A stretch of DNA of 7,061 bases from an uncultured Demequina sp. (lineage in GTDB: Bacteria; Actinomycetota; Actinomycetes; Actinomycetales; Demequinaceae), in assembly GCA_937925595.1 (NCBI GenBank), contig CALALQ010000128.1:1-7061 (forward strand), in the 5' to 3' direction. Positions 1 to 6,841 of this stretch are shown here, piece after piece; position 1 is the first letter of the stretch, and every line of letters begins with the position of its first letter. Under the pieces are notes generated by a model. That model had not been told where the DNA came from, did no database searches, and saw only the letters and a list, made by a program, of their open reading frames with translations. Position numbers and translations under genes: made by a program.

Positions 1-1351
1 CCTTAGCGATGTCGGTGTTCTCGTCGGTGAGGACCGCCTGAACCACCGCGTCGAGCAGACCGTAGAGCTGCTGTGCCTCCACCTTGGGCTCGGCGACGAT
101 CGTGTACCCGTCGGCGGTGACCGCGTCCTGGTAGGGCGCGATGTTCGCCAGCGGCACGTTCACGTCGGGCTGAATGGCGTCGAGGTACGAGGCGTACAGC
201 TGCTCGTTGACCAGCGGAAGACCGACGCTCGGCACCGGAGCGCCGTCGGCGGCACGGCTGGCGGCCTCCTGCTTGGCGAAGTCGAGGTCGGTGTAACGGT
301 TCAGGTAATAGAAGGTCGTCCACTCGACCGCTGCGGCGGTCTCGGCCTCGGTCGCCGTCGGCTTCACGACGTTGACCGCCCCGCCACCGAGATTCCCGAG
401 GCTGTCGGACGTCGGGGGCAGCGGGCGCAGGCCGAAGTCGTCGGGCTTCATCCCGTTGGTGATGACGAGTGGGCTGTACCAGCCCGAGGCCCCCACCATG
501 ATGCCGTAGGCGCCGGAGGCGAAGAGGGGAGCCACCGCGTTGAAATCGAGGAGGTAGTTCTCGCCGACCGCGTCGGCACTCCACCGCAGCTTCTTCAGCA
601 TGGTCAGCGCGTCGACCACACCGGGGGAGTCGAGCGTTGCCGTGACGTTGTCGCCGTCGACCTCCTCGATGAGGCTGCCGTAGGTCGCCGCGATCGCGGC
701 GGTCGTCCAGCCGCCCTGGTTCGTGGTGGCGAGGGGGGCGTAGCCGGCGGCATCCGTCTTCTGGCTGATCTGCGTCGCGGCCTTCACCACGTCGTCCCAG
801 GTGGATAACGGCGTGGTGTCCGGGTCCAGGCCGGCCTTCTCGAAGACGGAGCGGTTCAGCAGGAGACCGAGCGTGTAGGCCTCGGTCGGGATTCCGTAGT
901 AGGCCCCCTGCCCGTCCTGCACACCGACCGTAGTCGCCGGGTTCAACACCTTCAGGGCATCGTTCGTCTCATAAGCGGAGGAGATGTCCTTCACCTGCTG
1001 GCGCGAGATGAGGCCCTGGAGCTCGGTCAGGGGGACCGAGATGACGATCGGCAGCGATCCGCCCGCGAGCTGGGCAGCGAAGGTCTGGGGGTCCCAGGTC
1101 GTTTCGCTCGCCTCGATCGTGATGTCGGGGTGGGCTGCCTCGAAGGCGTCGACCTTCGAGAGGAAGACCTTTCGTGCGGCTTCGTTCGACGCGGGCGGCA
1201 GGTTGCCGACGGTCAGCGTGACAGGACCAGAAGCCTCGGGGGCGGGCGCGGTGCCCGAGCATGCGCTCAAGACGAGAGCGCCGAGAACCATCGAGGTCAG
1301 CGCGAGGACCCGGCGTCGGGATCGACGGGTGCGGCGCGGGCTGCTGTTCAT
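1..1351 (-). CDS. ABC transporter sugar-binding lipoprotein (family 1 extracellular solute-binding protein), 3' end cut by window
   Basis: Reading the minus strand from ATG at 1351 gives an open frame of 450 codons with no stop before the window edge. The protein begins with an arginine-rich stretch (residues 6-14, including SRRRVLA at 11-17), a hydrophobic segment (15-29) and a lipobox LSAC with the modified cysteine at residue 31. It is therefore an exported, membrane-anchored lipoprotein, possibly Tat-dependent. The mature part looks like a sugar-binding protein of the MalE/UgpB class: LTVGNLPP near the start, then FEAAHPDITIE, YYGIPTEAYTLGLLLNRSVFEKAGLDP, a STWDDVVKAA helix and a G-rich GNLGGGAVNVVKP segment. 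It would bind an oligosaccharide and deliver it to two permeases, expected beyond position 1. The visible end, AVVQAVLTDENTDIAK, resembles the last helix of such proteins, so probably only some 20-30 residues are missing. The start is supported by AAGGAG five bases upstream. Family assignment is secure; the ligand is unknown, though the divergent glycosidase operon suggests a galactose/rhamnose-containing oligosaccharide. Confidence 0.93.
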   Translation of the reverse strand, partial: MNSSPRRTRRSRRRVLALTSMVLGALVLSACSGTAPAPEASGPVTLTVGNLPPASNEAARKVFLSKVDAFEAAHPDITIEASETTWDPQTFAAQLAGGSLPIVISVPLTELQGLISRQQVKDISSAYETNDALKVLNPATTVGVQDGQGAYYGIPTEAYTLGLLLNRSVFEKAGLDPDTTPLSTWDDVVKAATQISQKTDAAGYAPLATTNQGGWTTAAIAATYGSLIEEVDGDNVTATLDSPGVVDALTMLKKLRWSADAVGENYLLDFNAVAPLFASGAYGIMVGASGWYSPLVITNGMKPDDFGLRPLPPTSDSLGNLGGGAVNVVKPTATEAETAAAVEWTTFYYLNRYTDLDFAKQEAASRAADGAPVPSVGLPLVNEQLYASYLDAIQPDVNVPLANIAPYQDAVTADGYTIVAEPKVEAQQLYGLLDAVVQAVLTDENTDIAK

Positions 1352-1356
1352 TTCAT

Positions 1357-1362
1357 CTCCTT
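1357..1362 (-). promoter_or_regulatory. Ribosome binding site of the solute-binding protein
   Basis: On the minus strand the sequence AAGGAG lies five bases before ATG at 1351. A competing ATG at 1356 runs into a stop after two codons, so this site fixes the start at 1351. Confidence 0.8.
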
Positions 1363-1368
1363 CGATGT

Positions 1369-1387
1369 ACGCAAACTTTGTTCGCGT
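1369..1387. promoter_or_regulatory. 19-bp inverted repeat, probable operator shared by both divergent genes
   Basis: The sequence ACGCAAACTTTGTTCGCGT matches its own reverse complement at seven of the nine positions in each arm, around a central TTT (arms ACGC-AAC and GTT-GCGT). It lies between the two start codons, next to the -35 element of the plus promoter and just downstream of the likely start of minus transcription. One bound repressor could therefore hinder both genes. Size and form fit a dimeric sugar-responsive regulator of the LacI, ROK or GntR type. The family cannot be decided from the site, and no regulator gene lies in the window. Confidence 0.6.
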
Positions 1388-1414
1388 TGGTGCGACCCTG
1401 ACTGTACATACGAT
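1387..1414 (+). promoter_or_regulatory. Candidate promoter of the glycosidase operon
   Basis: A TTGGTG element (1387-1392) is followed after 16 bp by TACGAT (1409-1414), about 38 bp before the ATG at 1453. TACGAT is a usual -10 form in high-GC actinobacteria, while the -35 is weak. GATACT at 1412-1417 is an alternative -10. The -35 abuts the inverted repeat at 1369-1387, which suits control by repression. Confidence 0.45.
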
Positions 1415-1429
1415 ACTTTTATGCGTCAA
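1401..1429 (-). promoter_or_regulatory. Probable promoter of the solute-binding protein gene
   Basis: On the minus strand TTGACG (1424-1429) is followed after exactly 17 bp by TACAGT (1401-1406), close to the sigma-70-type consensus. Transcription would begin near 1394, giving a short leader of about 40 bases that contains the inverted repeat at 1369-1387. The element overlaps the -10 of the plus-strand promoter, so the two promoters may compete for polymerase. Confidence 0.6.
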
Positions 1430-1452
1430 TTGCTCTTCAAGGAGAAACCTCG

Positions 1453-3489
1453 ATGACCTCTGCAACGGTGCTGAGCTGGCGAGCCGGCGAGCTCGACCTC
1501 ACCCTTCACTCCTCGGCCGACCAGGCCGTCACGGCCTCGATCAGGGCGGCAGACGCCCCCGTCGACGCCACCGCCGCCCACCCGATCGTCGAGGTCTTCA
1601 CGACCTCGGAGCACCGCTCCCGCGCCGCGCTCGGCTACATCGGCTCGGTCTGCGGCGAGCGGCTGCGGTACCTCGACCACGCGCGGTCGGACGACGAGCT
1701 GCGGGTGCGCCAGCGCGATGCCCTGCTCGGTCTCGTCGTGGAGACGCGCTGGCGCTCCCGCGGCCCGCGCGGGCTGCAGGTCGACCACCTGATCCGCAAC
1801 GACGGCACGCGACCGGTCGCCCTCGCAGCGGTGCCCTCGCTGAGCGTGGCCACGCCGGCATCCGCCCGCACCGGTCGCTACGCCCTCACCTGGGGAACCA
1901 GCGAGTGGCTCGGCGAGGGCGCCTGGCAGCGGCGGCCGCTGGCCGATCTGCTGCGCGACCTCTCGCTGCCCGCGCATGGCCAGGACGCACGCGGGCGCTT
2001 CGCCGTCACGAGCCGGGGCGGATGGTCCACCGGCTCGGTTCTGCCGACGGGCATCCTCGAGGACGAGGAGGGGCCGACACTCGCCTGGCAGATCGAGGTG
2101 ACCGCCGGATGGAGCTGGGAGCTCATCCAGCTGCGGGATGCCACTGCGCTGCGCGTTCTGGGCCCGACCGACGCCGAGCACCAGGCCCGCGTCATCCTCG
2201 CGCCCGGTGAGGAATTCCGGACAGCACCGGCGGGGCTGGCCGTCGGGCGCGACCGCGACGACGCCGTCGCCGCCCTGACCACTTACCGGCGTGCGCTGCG
2301 GGTGCGTCGATCGGTCGACGAGGCGCTGCCCGTCGTCTACAACGACTACATGAACACACTGATGGGGCAGCCGAGCACCGAGGCACTGCTCCCCCTCATC
2401 GCGCACGCGGCGCGCGCGGGGGCGGAGTACTTCTGCATCGACGCCGGCTGGTTCACCGACGAGACGTCGTACTGGACCTCGATCGGACGCTGGCGCGAAG
2501 CGCCGACCCGATTCCGCGGTGGTCTGCGCAGCGTCCTTGACGAGATCCGCGCACACGGCATGAGGCCGGGGATCTGGCTCGAACCCGAGATCGTGGGCGA
2601 GGACTCCGACATCGTCGCCGAGTTCCCCACCGAGGCCTGGATGCAACGCGACGGCCACCCCATCGTCGAACAGGGTCGCCGCCACCTCGACCTACGGCAT
2701 CCCGCCGCCCGCGCGCACCTCGACGACGCGGTGGACCATCTCGTGCGCGAGTACGGCATCGACTACTTCAAGCTCGACTACAACATCGACCCCGGGGTGG
2801 GCACCGATCTCCGGACCGACCCCGGGGCCGGACTCCTCGCCCACGGACGCGCGCTGCGCGAGTGGCTGCTGACCGCTCAGGAACGGCATCCCGACGTCCT
2901 GTTCGAGAACTGCGCCTCGGGGGCGATGCGGATGGACTACGCCCTCCTGTCGGTCGCGCACATCCAGTCGACGAGCGATCAGCAGGATGCCGTCACCGGT
3001 GCCGTCATCGCGGCAACAGCGCCGCTCAGCATCGCGCCCGAGCAGGCGGGCAACTGGGCCTACCCGGCCGCGGAGATGTCCGACGGCGAAGTGCACACGA
3101 CCCTCGTCTCCGGCCTCCTCGGCCGCCTCTACCTCGCGGGACACCTCGACCGGCTCTCGGACGCCCGGTTCGCCCTGGTCCAGGACGCCGTGCGCCTGCA
3201 CCGCGAGGAGCGGCTGCGCCTCGACCGGTCCGTGCCCGTATGGCCCCTCGGCATCCCGCAATGGAGCGACGACCTGCTCGCGCTCGGTCTCGCCGATGGC
3301 GGCCGCACGTTGCTCGGCGTCTGGACGCGCGGCGACGGTGGCACGGTCACCGTCCCGACGCGCGGCAGCGTCCGGCAGGTGTTCCCGTCCACCACGGCGT
3401 GGCCGATCCGGACGGAGGACGACGGTTTCGCCCTGACCGTGCCCGCCGGACCGGATGCCGCGGTGTTCGTCGTCGAGTCGGGGGAGTGA
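1453..3489 (+). CDS. Glycoside hydrolase family 36, alpha-galactosidase type
   Basis: A 678-residue cytoplasmic hydrolase expected to release terminal alpha-galactose from oligosaccharides with retention of configuration. The start is ATG with AAGGAG eight bases upstream (1439-1444). An N-terminal beta-sandwich region (about 1-280) precedes the TIM barrel (about 290-580) and a small C-terminal beta domain. Barrel landmarks are FCIDAGWF (327-334), GIWLEPEIV (373-381), YFKLDYN (438-444) with the likely nucleophile Asp442, FENCASGAMRMD (484-495, matching the C-x-S-G...R-x-D substrate loop of the family) and TSDQQD (507-512) with the likely acid/base Asp509. The 67-residue spacing between the two aspartates fits GH36. 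Classical members carry KWDMN where this has KLDYN, placing it in a less characterised actinobacterial subgroup, so activity on alpha-N-acetylgalactosamine or another galactose-like sugar is possible. Length is normal and no signal peptide is visible. It is first in a tight three-gene operon. Third positions are almost all G or C. Confidence 0.93.
   Translation: MTSATVLSWRAGELDLTLHSSADQAVTASIRAADAPVDATAAHPIVEVFTTSEHRSRAALGYIGSVCGERLRYLDHARSDDELRVRQRDALLGLVVETRWRSRGPRGLQVDHLIRNDGTRPVALAAVPSLSVATPASARTGRYALTWGTSEWLGEGAWQRRPLADLLRDLSLPAHGQDARGRFAVTSRGGWSTGSVLPTGILEDEEGPTLAWQIEVTAGWSWELIQLRDATALRVLGPTDAEHQARVILAPGEEFRTAPAGLAVGRDRDDAVAALTTYRRALRVRRSVDEALPVVYNDYMNTLMGQPSTEALLPLIAHAARAGAEYFCIDAGWFTDETSYWTSIGRWREAPTRFRGGLRSVLDEIRAHGMRPGIWLEPEIVGEDSDIVAEFPTEAWMQRDGHPIVEQGRRHLDLRHPAARAHLDDAVDHLVREYGIDYFKLDYNIDPGVGTDLRTDPGAGLLAHGRALREWLLTAQERHPDVLFENCASGAMRMDYALLSVAHIQSTSDQQDAVTGAVIAATAPLSIAPEQAGNWAYPAAEMSDGEVHTTLVSGLLGRLYLAGHLDRLSDARFALVQDAVRLHREERLRLDRSVPVWPLGIPQWSDDLLALGLADGGRTLLGVWTRGDGGTVTVPTRGSVRQVFPSTTAWPIRTEDDGFALTVPAGPDAAVFVVESGE
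3481..3486 (+). promoter_or_regulatory. Ribosome binding site within the end of the GH36 gene
   Basis: GGGGAG ends six bases before the GTG at 3493, inside the last codons of the upstream gene. It supports the GTG start and suggests coupled translation. Confidence 0.65.
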
Positions 3490-3492
3490 CGC

Positions 3493-4458
3493 GTGCCGTT
3501 CATCGACCTCCCGCTCGCCGACCTGCAGCGCCTCACCCCCGTCGACCCCGCGCCGGAGGACTTCGACGCCTTCTGGGCTCGCACGCTCACCGAGGCGCGC
3601 GCCACCGGCGGCACCGTGGAGCTGGCTCACCCCCCCACGGCCATCGAAGCATTCCGCGTCTTCGACGTCCGCTTCCCCGGATTCGGCGGCGATCCCATCG
3701 GGGGCTGGGTGATCGCGCCGCGCGAGCCCCGGGGCCCGGCGATGGTCGCCTTCCAGGGCTACAACGCCGGACGCGGCGACCCCGTGCAGTGGCTCGGCTG
3801 GCCGAGCGCCGGCTTCACGACGCTCGTGATGGACACGCGCGGACAGGGAAGCATCCCGACCTACCCCGGCGTCACCCCCGACCCGCACGGCCACGGCCCC
3901 GCGACCCCGGGGCTGGTGACCCGCGGCCTCGAGAGCCCCGAGACGTACTACTACCGCCGCGTCTTCACCGACGCCGTCCGTGCGGTGGACGCCGTACGCA
4001 CGCTCGACGGGGTCGACCCGGAACAGGTCGGGGTCGTCGGCGGAAGCCAGGGCGGCGGGATCGCCCTCGCGGCAGCCGGACTCAGCGACGGCATCACTGC
4101 CGCGCTCATCGACGTGCCGTTCCTGTGCGACTTCCGCCGTGCAGTGGGGCTGACGGGCGCCGACCCCTACGAGGAGATCGCCCGCTATCTCGCCGCGCAC
4201 CGCGGGTCGCACGACACGGTGTTCCGGACGCTGTCGTATTTCGACGGCATCTCGTTCGCCGCCCGCGCCACGGCGCCGGCGCTCTTCTCGGTCGCGCTGC
4301 AGGATGCCATCTGCCCTCCCTCCACGGTCTTCGCCGCCTTCAACGCGTATGGCGGCCCCAAAGAGATCGATGTCTTTACCTTCAACGGGCACGAAGGCGG
4401 CGGCGCGATGCAGTGGCAGCGGCAGGCGGCCTTCGTCCGAGCGCAGCGAGGCGAGTAG
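3493..4458 (+). CDS. Acetyl esterase of carbohydrate esterase family 7 (acetylxylan esterase / cephalosporin-C deacetylase type)
   Basis: A 321-residue alpha/beta-hydrolase that removes acetyl groups from sugars; characterised family members act on short acetylated oligosaccharides in the cytoplasm. The family signatures are all present: the N-terminal PEDFDAFWART segment (21-31), the RGQ motif (116-118, in DTRGQGS), the nucleophile elbow GGSQGG with Ser185, DAICPPSTVF with Asp271, and the GHE motif with His300. The triad Ser185-Asp271-His300 has nearly the same numbering and spacing as in known CE7 enzymes, and the length is typical. There is no signal peptide. GTG at 3493 is chosen because it directly begins the conserved N-terminus, lies 3 bp after the GH36 stop and has GGGGAG upstream. 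Its stop shares one base with the next start. The likely job is to deacetylate the imported oligosaccharide so that GH36 and GH78 can act. The family is certain; the substrate is inferred. Confidence 0.94.
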   Translation: MPFIDLPLADLQRLTPVDPAPEDFDAFWARTLTEARATGGTVELAHPPTAIEAFRVFDVRFPGFGGDPIGGWVIAPREPRGPAMVAFQGYNAGRGDPVQWLGWPSAGFTTLVMDTRGQGSIPTYPGVTPDPHGHGPATPGLVTRGLESPETYYYRRVFTDAVRAVDAVRTLDGVDPEQVGVVGGSQGGGIALAAAGLSDGITAALIDVPFLCDFRRAVGLTGADPYEEIARYLAAHRGSHDTVFRTLSYFDGISFAARATAPALFSVALQDAICPPSTVFAAFNAYGGPKEIDVFTFNGHEGGGAMQWQRQAAFVRAQRGE

Positions 4459-6707
4459 TGACCGCTCTCACACCGGACGACTGGGCACCGGCATCCTTCG
4501 TCTCCGCCCCGACCGATCTCCTCACGCCCGCGATCTCGCGAACCGTCGTGCTCGATCGACCTCTCAGCGCCCTCCGCTCGGCGAGCCTGCGCTGGACGGC
4601 GCGCGGGATCGTCGAGGCGCGTATCGGCGGGCTGCCGGTTACCGATGCCCTGCTCGTGCCGGGCTGGACGGCCTACGAACGGCGCCTGCGCTATCGGGAG
4701 GACGATGTGACGGCCTTGATAGCCGCCATCTTCTCCCTCGATTTCCAGCTCGGTCCCGGCTGGTATTCGGGACGTCTAGGCTTCCGCGGGCAATCGGGGA
4801 TCTACGGTTCGCGTCCCGCTGTCATCGCCCGACTCGAGATTCTGTACGCCGACGGACACCGGCAGATCATCGCGACCGACGACACGTGGGAATGGCGCGC
4901 AACCGGAGTGGTCAGCGCCGATCTCTACGACGGCCAGGTTACCGACGCACGCCGTTCTGCGACGCCCGTCGCCGGCAGGGTGGTGGGGGCCGAGCCCGAT
5001 GCCGCAATCCTCGAACCCCATCTCACTCCCCCGGTGCGCCGCACGCAGACGATCTGCCCCGTACGATCGTGGCGAGATGAAGACGGCACGCACCTCGTCG
5101 ACTTCGGGCAGAATCTCGTCGGTTTCGTGCGCGTCGAGGCCGCCGGGGTCGAGGGCCACACCATCACTGTTCGCCACGCCGAGGCGCTCGAGAGTGAGAA
5201 GCTAGCGCTGCGCCCCTTGCGGTCGGCCCGGGCTACCGACACGCACGTCCTCAGCGGCGGACACGACGTTTTCGAGCCGACGATGACGCTCCACGGCTTC
5301 CGCTACGCCGAGGTCGAGGGCTGGCTCGACTCCTTCGCGCCGATCGAGCAATCGGTGACGGCGGTGATCGTGGGGTCCGACCTCGATCGCATCGGGCATT
5401 TCACCTGCTCGGACCCGGCACTGAACCGCCTACACGAGAACGTGGTGTGGGGGCTTCGCGGAAACTTCGTCTATCTCCCGACTGACTGCCCCCAGCGCGA
5501 CGAGCGGCTCGGATGGACAGGCGACATCGCGGTCTTCGCACCGACCGCCGCCTTCCTCTTCGATGTTCACGAGTTTCTCCTGGACTGGCTCCGCGATGTC
5601 GCGATCGAGCAGGAACTGAACGGCGGCCGCGTCCCGCATCTCGTTCCCGACATTCTGAAGCATCTCGACGACCCGGGAGATCTCCCTGCCGCGGATACAG
5701 CGATCTGGGGCGACGCCGCAGTGTGGGTGCCGTGGGCACTCTGGACCGCCTACGGCGACGTGACCGTGCTGCGGGCACAGTTCACGTCAATGACGGCCCA
5801 CGGCGAGCGCGTGGTGCGTCTACTCTCGCCCGAGGGGGTGTGGGCGGGTGGCTTCCAGTTCGGCGACTGGCTCGACCCGATGGCGCCACCCGACGACCCG
5901 TTCCGCTCCCGGGCCGACACCGGCGTCGTGGCGACCGCCTGTGCGTTCCGCACGTTCGCCACGCTCGCGGAGGCAGCCGACGTGCTTAGCGATGAGATCG
6001 CTGCCTCGCGATGGCGCTTACGCGCTCAAGCGGCGCGGGACGGCTTCCGTCGCATGTATGTACGCGACGATCGAATCCTCTCCGACTGCGAGACGGTCTA
6101 CGCCCTCGCAATCAGCTTCGGCCTCCTGGATGATGCCGACGAAGCGGCCGCGGGCCGCCGACTCGCCGCGCTGGTCGAGGCATCCGGCTTCCGCGTCATG
6201 ACGGGATTTGCGGGTACCCCATATCTGCTGGAGGCGCTCACCCGCACCGGGTACTCCGATCACGCCGCCCGCGTCCTGCTGCAAACCGAGATCCCCTCCT
6301 GGCTATATCCCGTGACGATGGGAGCCACGACGATCTGGGAGCGCTGGGATTCGATGCTGCCCGACGGCTCCATCAACCCCGGCGAGATGACCAGCTTCAA
6401 CCACTACGCGTTCGGAGCGGTCGCCGACTTCCTCCACCAGCGTGTGGGCGGCATCGCTCCCGCCGCGCCGGGCTACGCCGAGATCGAGGTGAAGCCGCTT
6501 GTCGGCTTCGCGGGCCTGACCCGGGCCGAGACGTCACTCGAGACGGCCCGCGGACGCGTCCGGGTGCGGTGGGAGCAGTTGGATGGACTCGACACTCTCG
6601 AGATCGACGTCCCCGATGGTGCTTTCGCGCACGTCGACGCCACCTGGGACACAAAAACGCCGCTCTCCGCCGGTGTGCACGTCCTGACCCGCAACACCTC
6701 CGCCTGA
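4458..6707 (+). CDS. Alpha-L-rhamnosidase, glycoside hydrolase family 78
   Basis: A 749-residue enzyme that removes terminal alpha-L-rhamnose with inversion of configuration. Domains in order: an N-terminal carbohydrate-binding beta-sandwich (about 45-170, with GPGWYSGRLGF at 99-109 and SADLYDGQVTDAR at 153-165), the rhamnosidase concanavalin-like domain (about 195-300, with VDFGQNLVGFVRV), the (alpha/alpha)6 barrel (about 305-650) and a C-terminal beta domain (about 665-735). The acidic signature DCPQRDERLGWTGD (343-356) contains the likely general acid Glu349, and TTIWERWD (624-631) contains the likely general base Glu628, followed by FNHYAFG (647-653). GTG at 4458 gives a start overlapping the CE7 stop (TAGTG), with a weak GAGG six bases before. 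The frame stays open further upstream, but that stretch lies over the two preceding genes. There is no signal peptide, so it is cytoplasmic. At 749 residues it is shorter than many GH78 enzymes (about 900-1000) because it lacks extra N-terminal modules. A- and T-ending codons are far commoner than in its two neighbours. Confidence 0.95.
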   Translation: MTALTPDDWAPASFVSAPTDLLTPAISRTVVLDRPLSALRSASLRWTARGIVEARIGGLPVTDALLVPGWTAYERRLRYREDDVTALIAAIFSLDFQLGPGWYSGRLGFRGQSGIYGSRPAVIARLEILYADGHRQIIATDDTWEWRATGVVSADLYDGQVTDARRSATPVAGRVVGAEPDAAILEPHLTPPVRRTQTICPVRSWRDEDGTHLVDFGQNLVGFVRVEAAGVEGHTITVRHAEALESEKLALRPLRSARATDTHVLSGGHDVFEPTMTLHGFRYAEVEGWLDSFAPIEQSVTAVIVGSDLDRIGHFTCSDPALNRLHENVVWGLRGNFVYLPTDCPQRDERLGWTGDIAVFAPTAAFLFDVHEFLLDWLRDVAIEQELNGGRVPHLVPDILKHLDDPGDLPAADTAIWGDAAVWVPWALWTAYGDVTVLRAQFTSMTAHGERVVRLLSPEGVWAGGFQFGDWLDPMAPPDDPFRSRADTGVVATACAFRTFATLAEAADVLSDEIAASRWRLRAQAARDGFRRMYVRDDRILSDCETVYALAISFGLLDDADEAAAGRRLAALVEASGFRVMTGFAGTPYLLEALTRTGYSDHAARVLLQTEIPSWLYPVTMGATTIWERWDSMLPDGSINPGEMTSFNHYAFGAVADFLHQRVGGIAPAAPGYAEIEVKPLVGFAGLTRAETSLETARGRVRVRWEQLDGLDTLEIDVPDGAFAHVDATWDTKTPLSAGVHVLTRNTSA

Positions 6708-6735
6708 ACCACTGGCGAGTGGAGCGCTAGACAAC

Positions 6736-6751
6736 GAGCAGAACACTGCTC
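6736..6751 (+). terminator. Possible weak terminator hairpin of the glycosidase operon
   Basis: GAGCAG and CTGCTC form a perfect six-base stem around an AACA loop, 28 bases after the rhamnosidase stop. No T-tract follows. Actinobacterial terminators often lack one, but the short stem makes this only a candidate. Confidence 0.3.
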
Positions 6752-6828
6752 ATCAAACGAGCCCGTAGTCGGCAGCTCGAACAACTATGGAACGTGCGGG
6801 GCTCGATCAGAAGTTTCGTTCGAGGTGC

Positions 6829-6841
6829 CGCGAACTTTGCT
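6829..6841. repeat. Partial copy of the operator-like sequence downstream of the operon
   Basis: CGCGAACTTTGCT matches 11 of 13 bases of positions 1370-1382 in the upstream inverted repeat (CGCAAACTTTGTT). Its CGCGAAC arm is the exact reverse complement of the right arm GTTCGCG there. The matching second arm is missing, so it is a half-site at best and may be chance. Confidence 0.3.

Noticed and set aside
3..584. Minus-strand frame of 193 codons near the left edge
   Set aside because: It lies in another frame of the binding-protein gene, whose frame reads through with clear family motifs.
1409..1427. Second inverted repeat in the control region (ACGATAC...TATGCGT)
   Set aside because: Only the outer ACG/CGT arms pair without gaps; the rest needs an inserted base, and the segment is already explained by promoter elements.
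984..2210. Plus-strand open frame of 408 codons running through the binding protein, the control region and GH36
   Set aside because: It crosses two real genes and the promoter region, and its product is arginine-rich low-complexity sequence typical of a wrong frame.
1426..2685. Minus-strand open frame (419 codons) opposite the 5' half of GH36
   Set aside because: Same shadow effect. It resembles no known family and covers the coding strand of a well-supported gene.
2692..4392. Long minus-strand open frame (566 codons) opposite GH36 and CE7
   Set aside because: It mirrors two genes whose catalytic motifs are intact on the plus strand. Long antisense frames are expected where third positions are nearly all G or C, and the product is low-complexity, rich in Arg, Gly, Glu and Ala.
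2862..4457. Upstream extension of the rhamnosidase frame
   Set aside because: The frame stays open by composition only. The extension overlaps GH36 and CE7, has arginine/proline-rich nonsense sequence, and the family domain begins only after the GTG at 4458.
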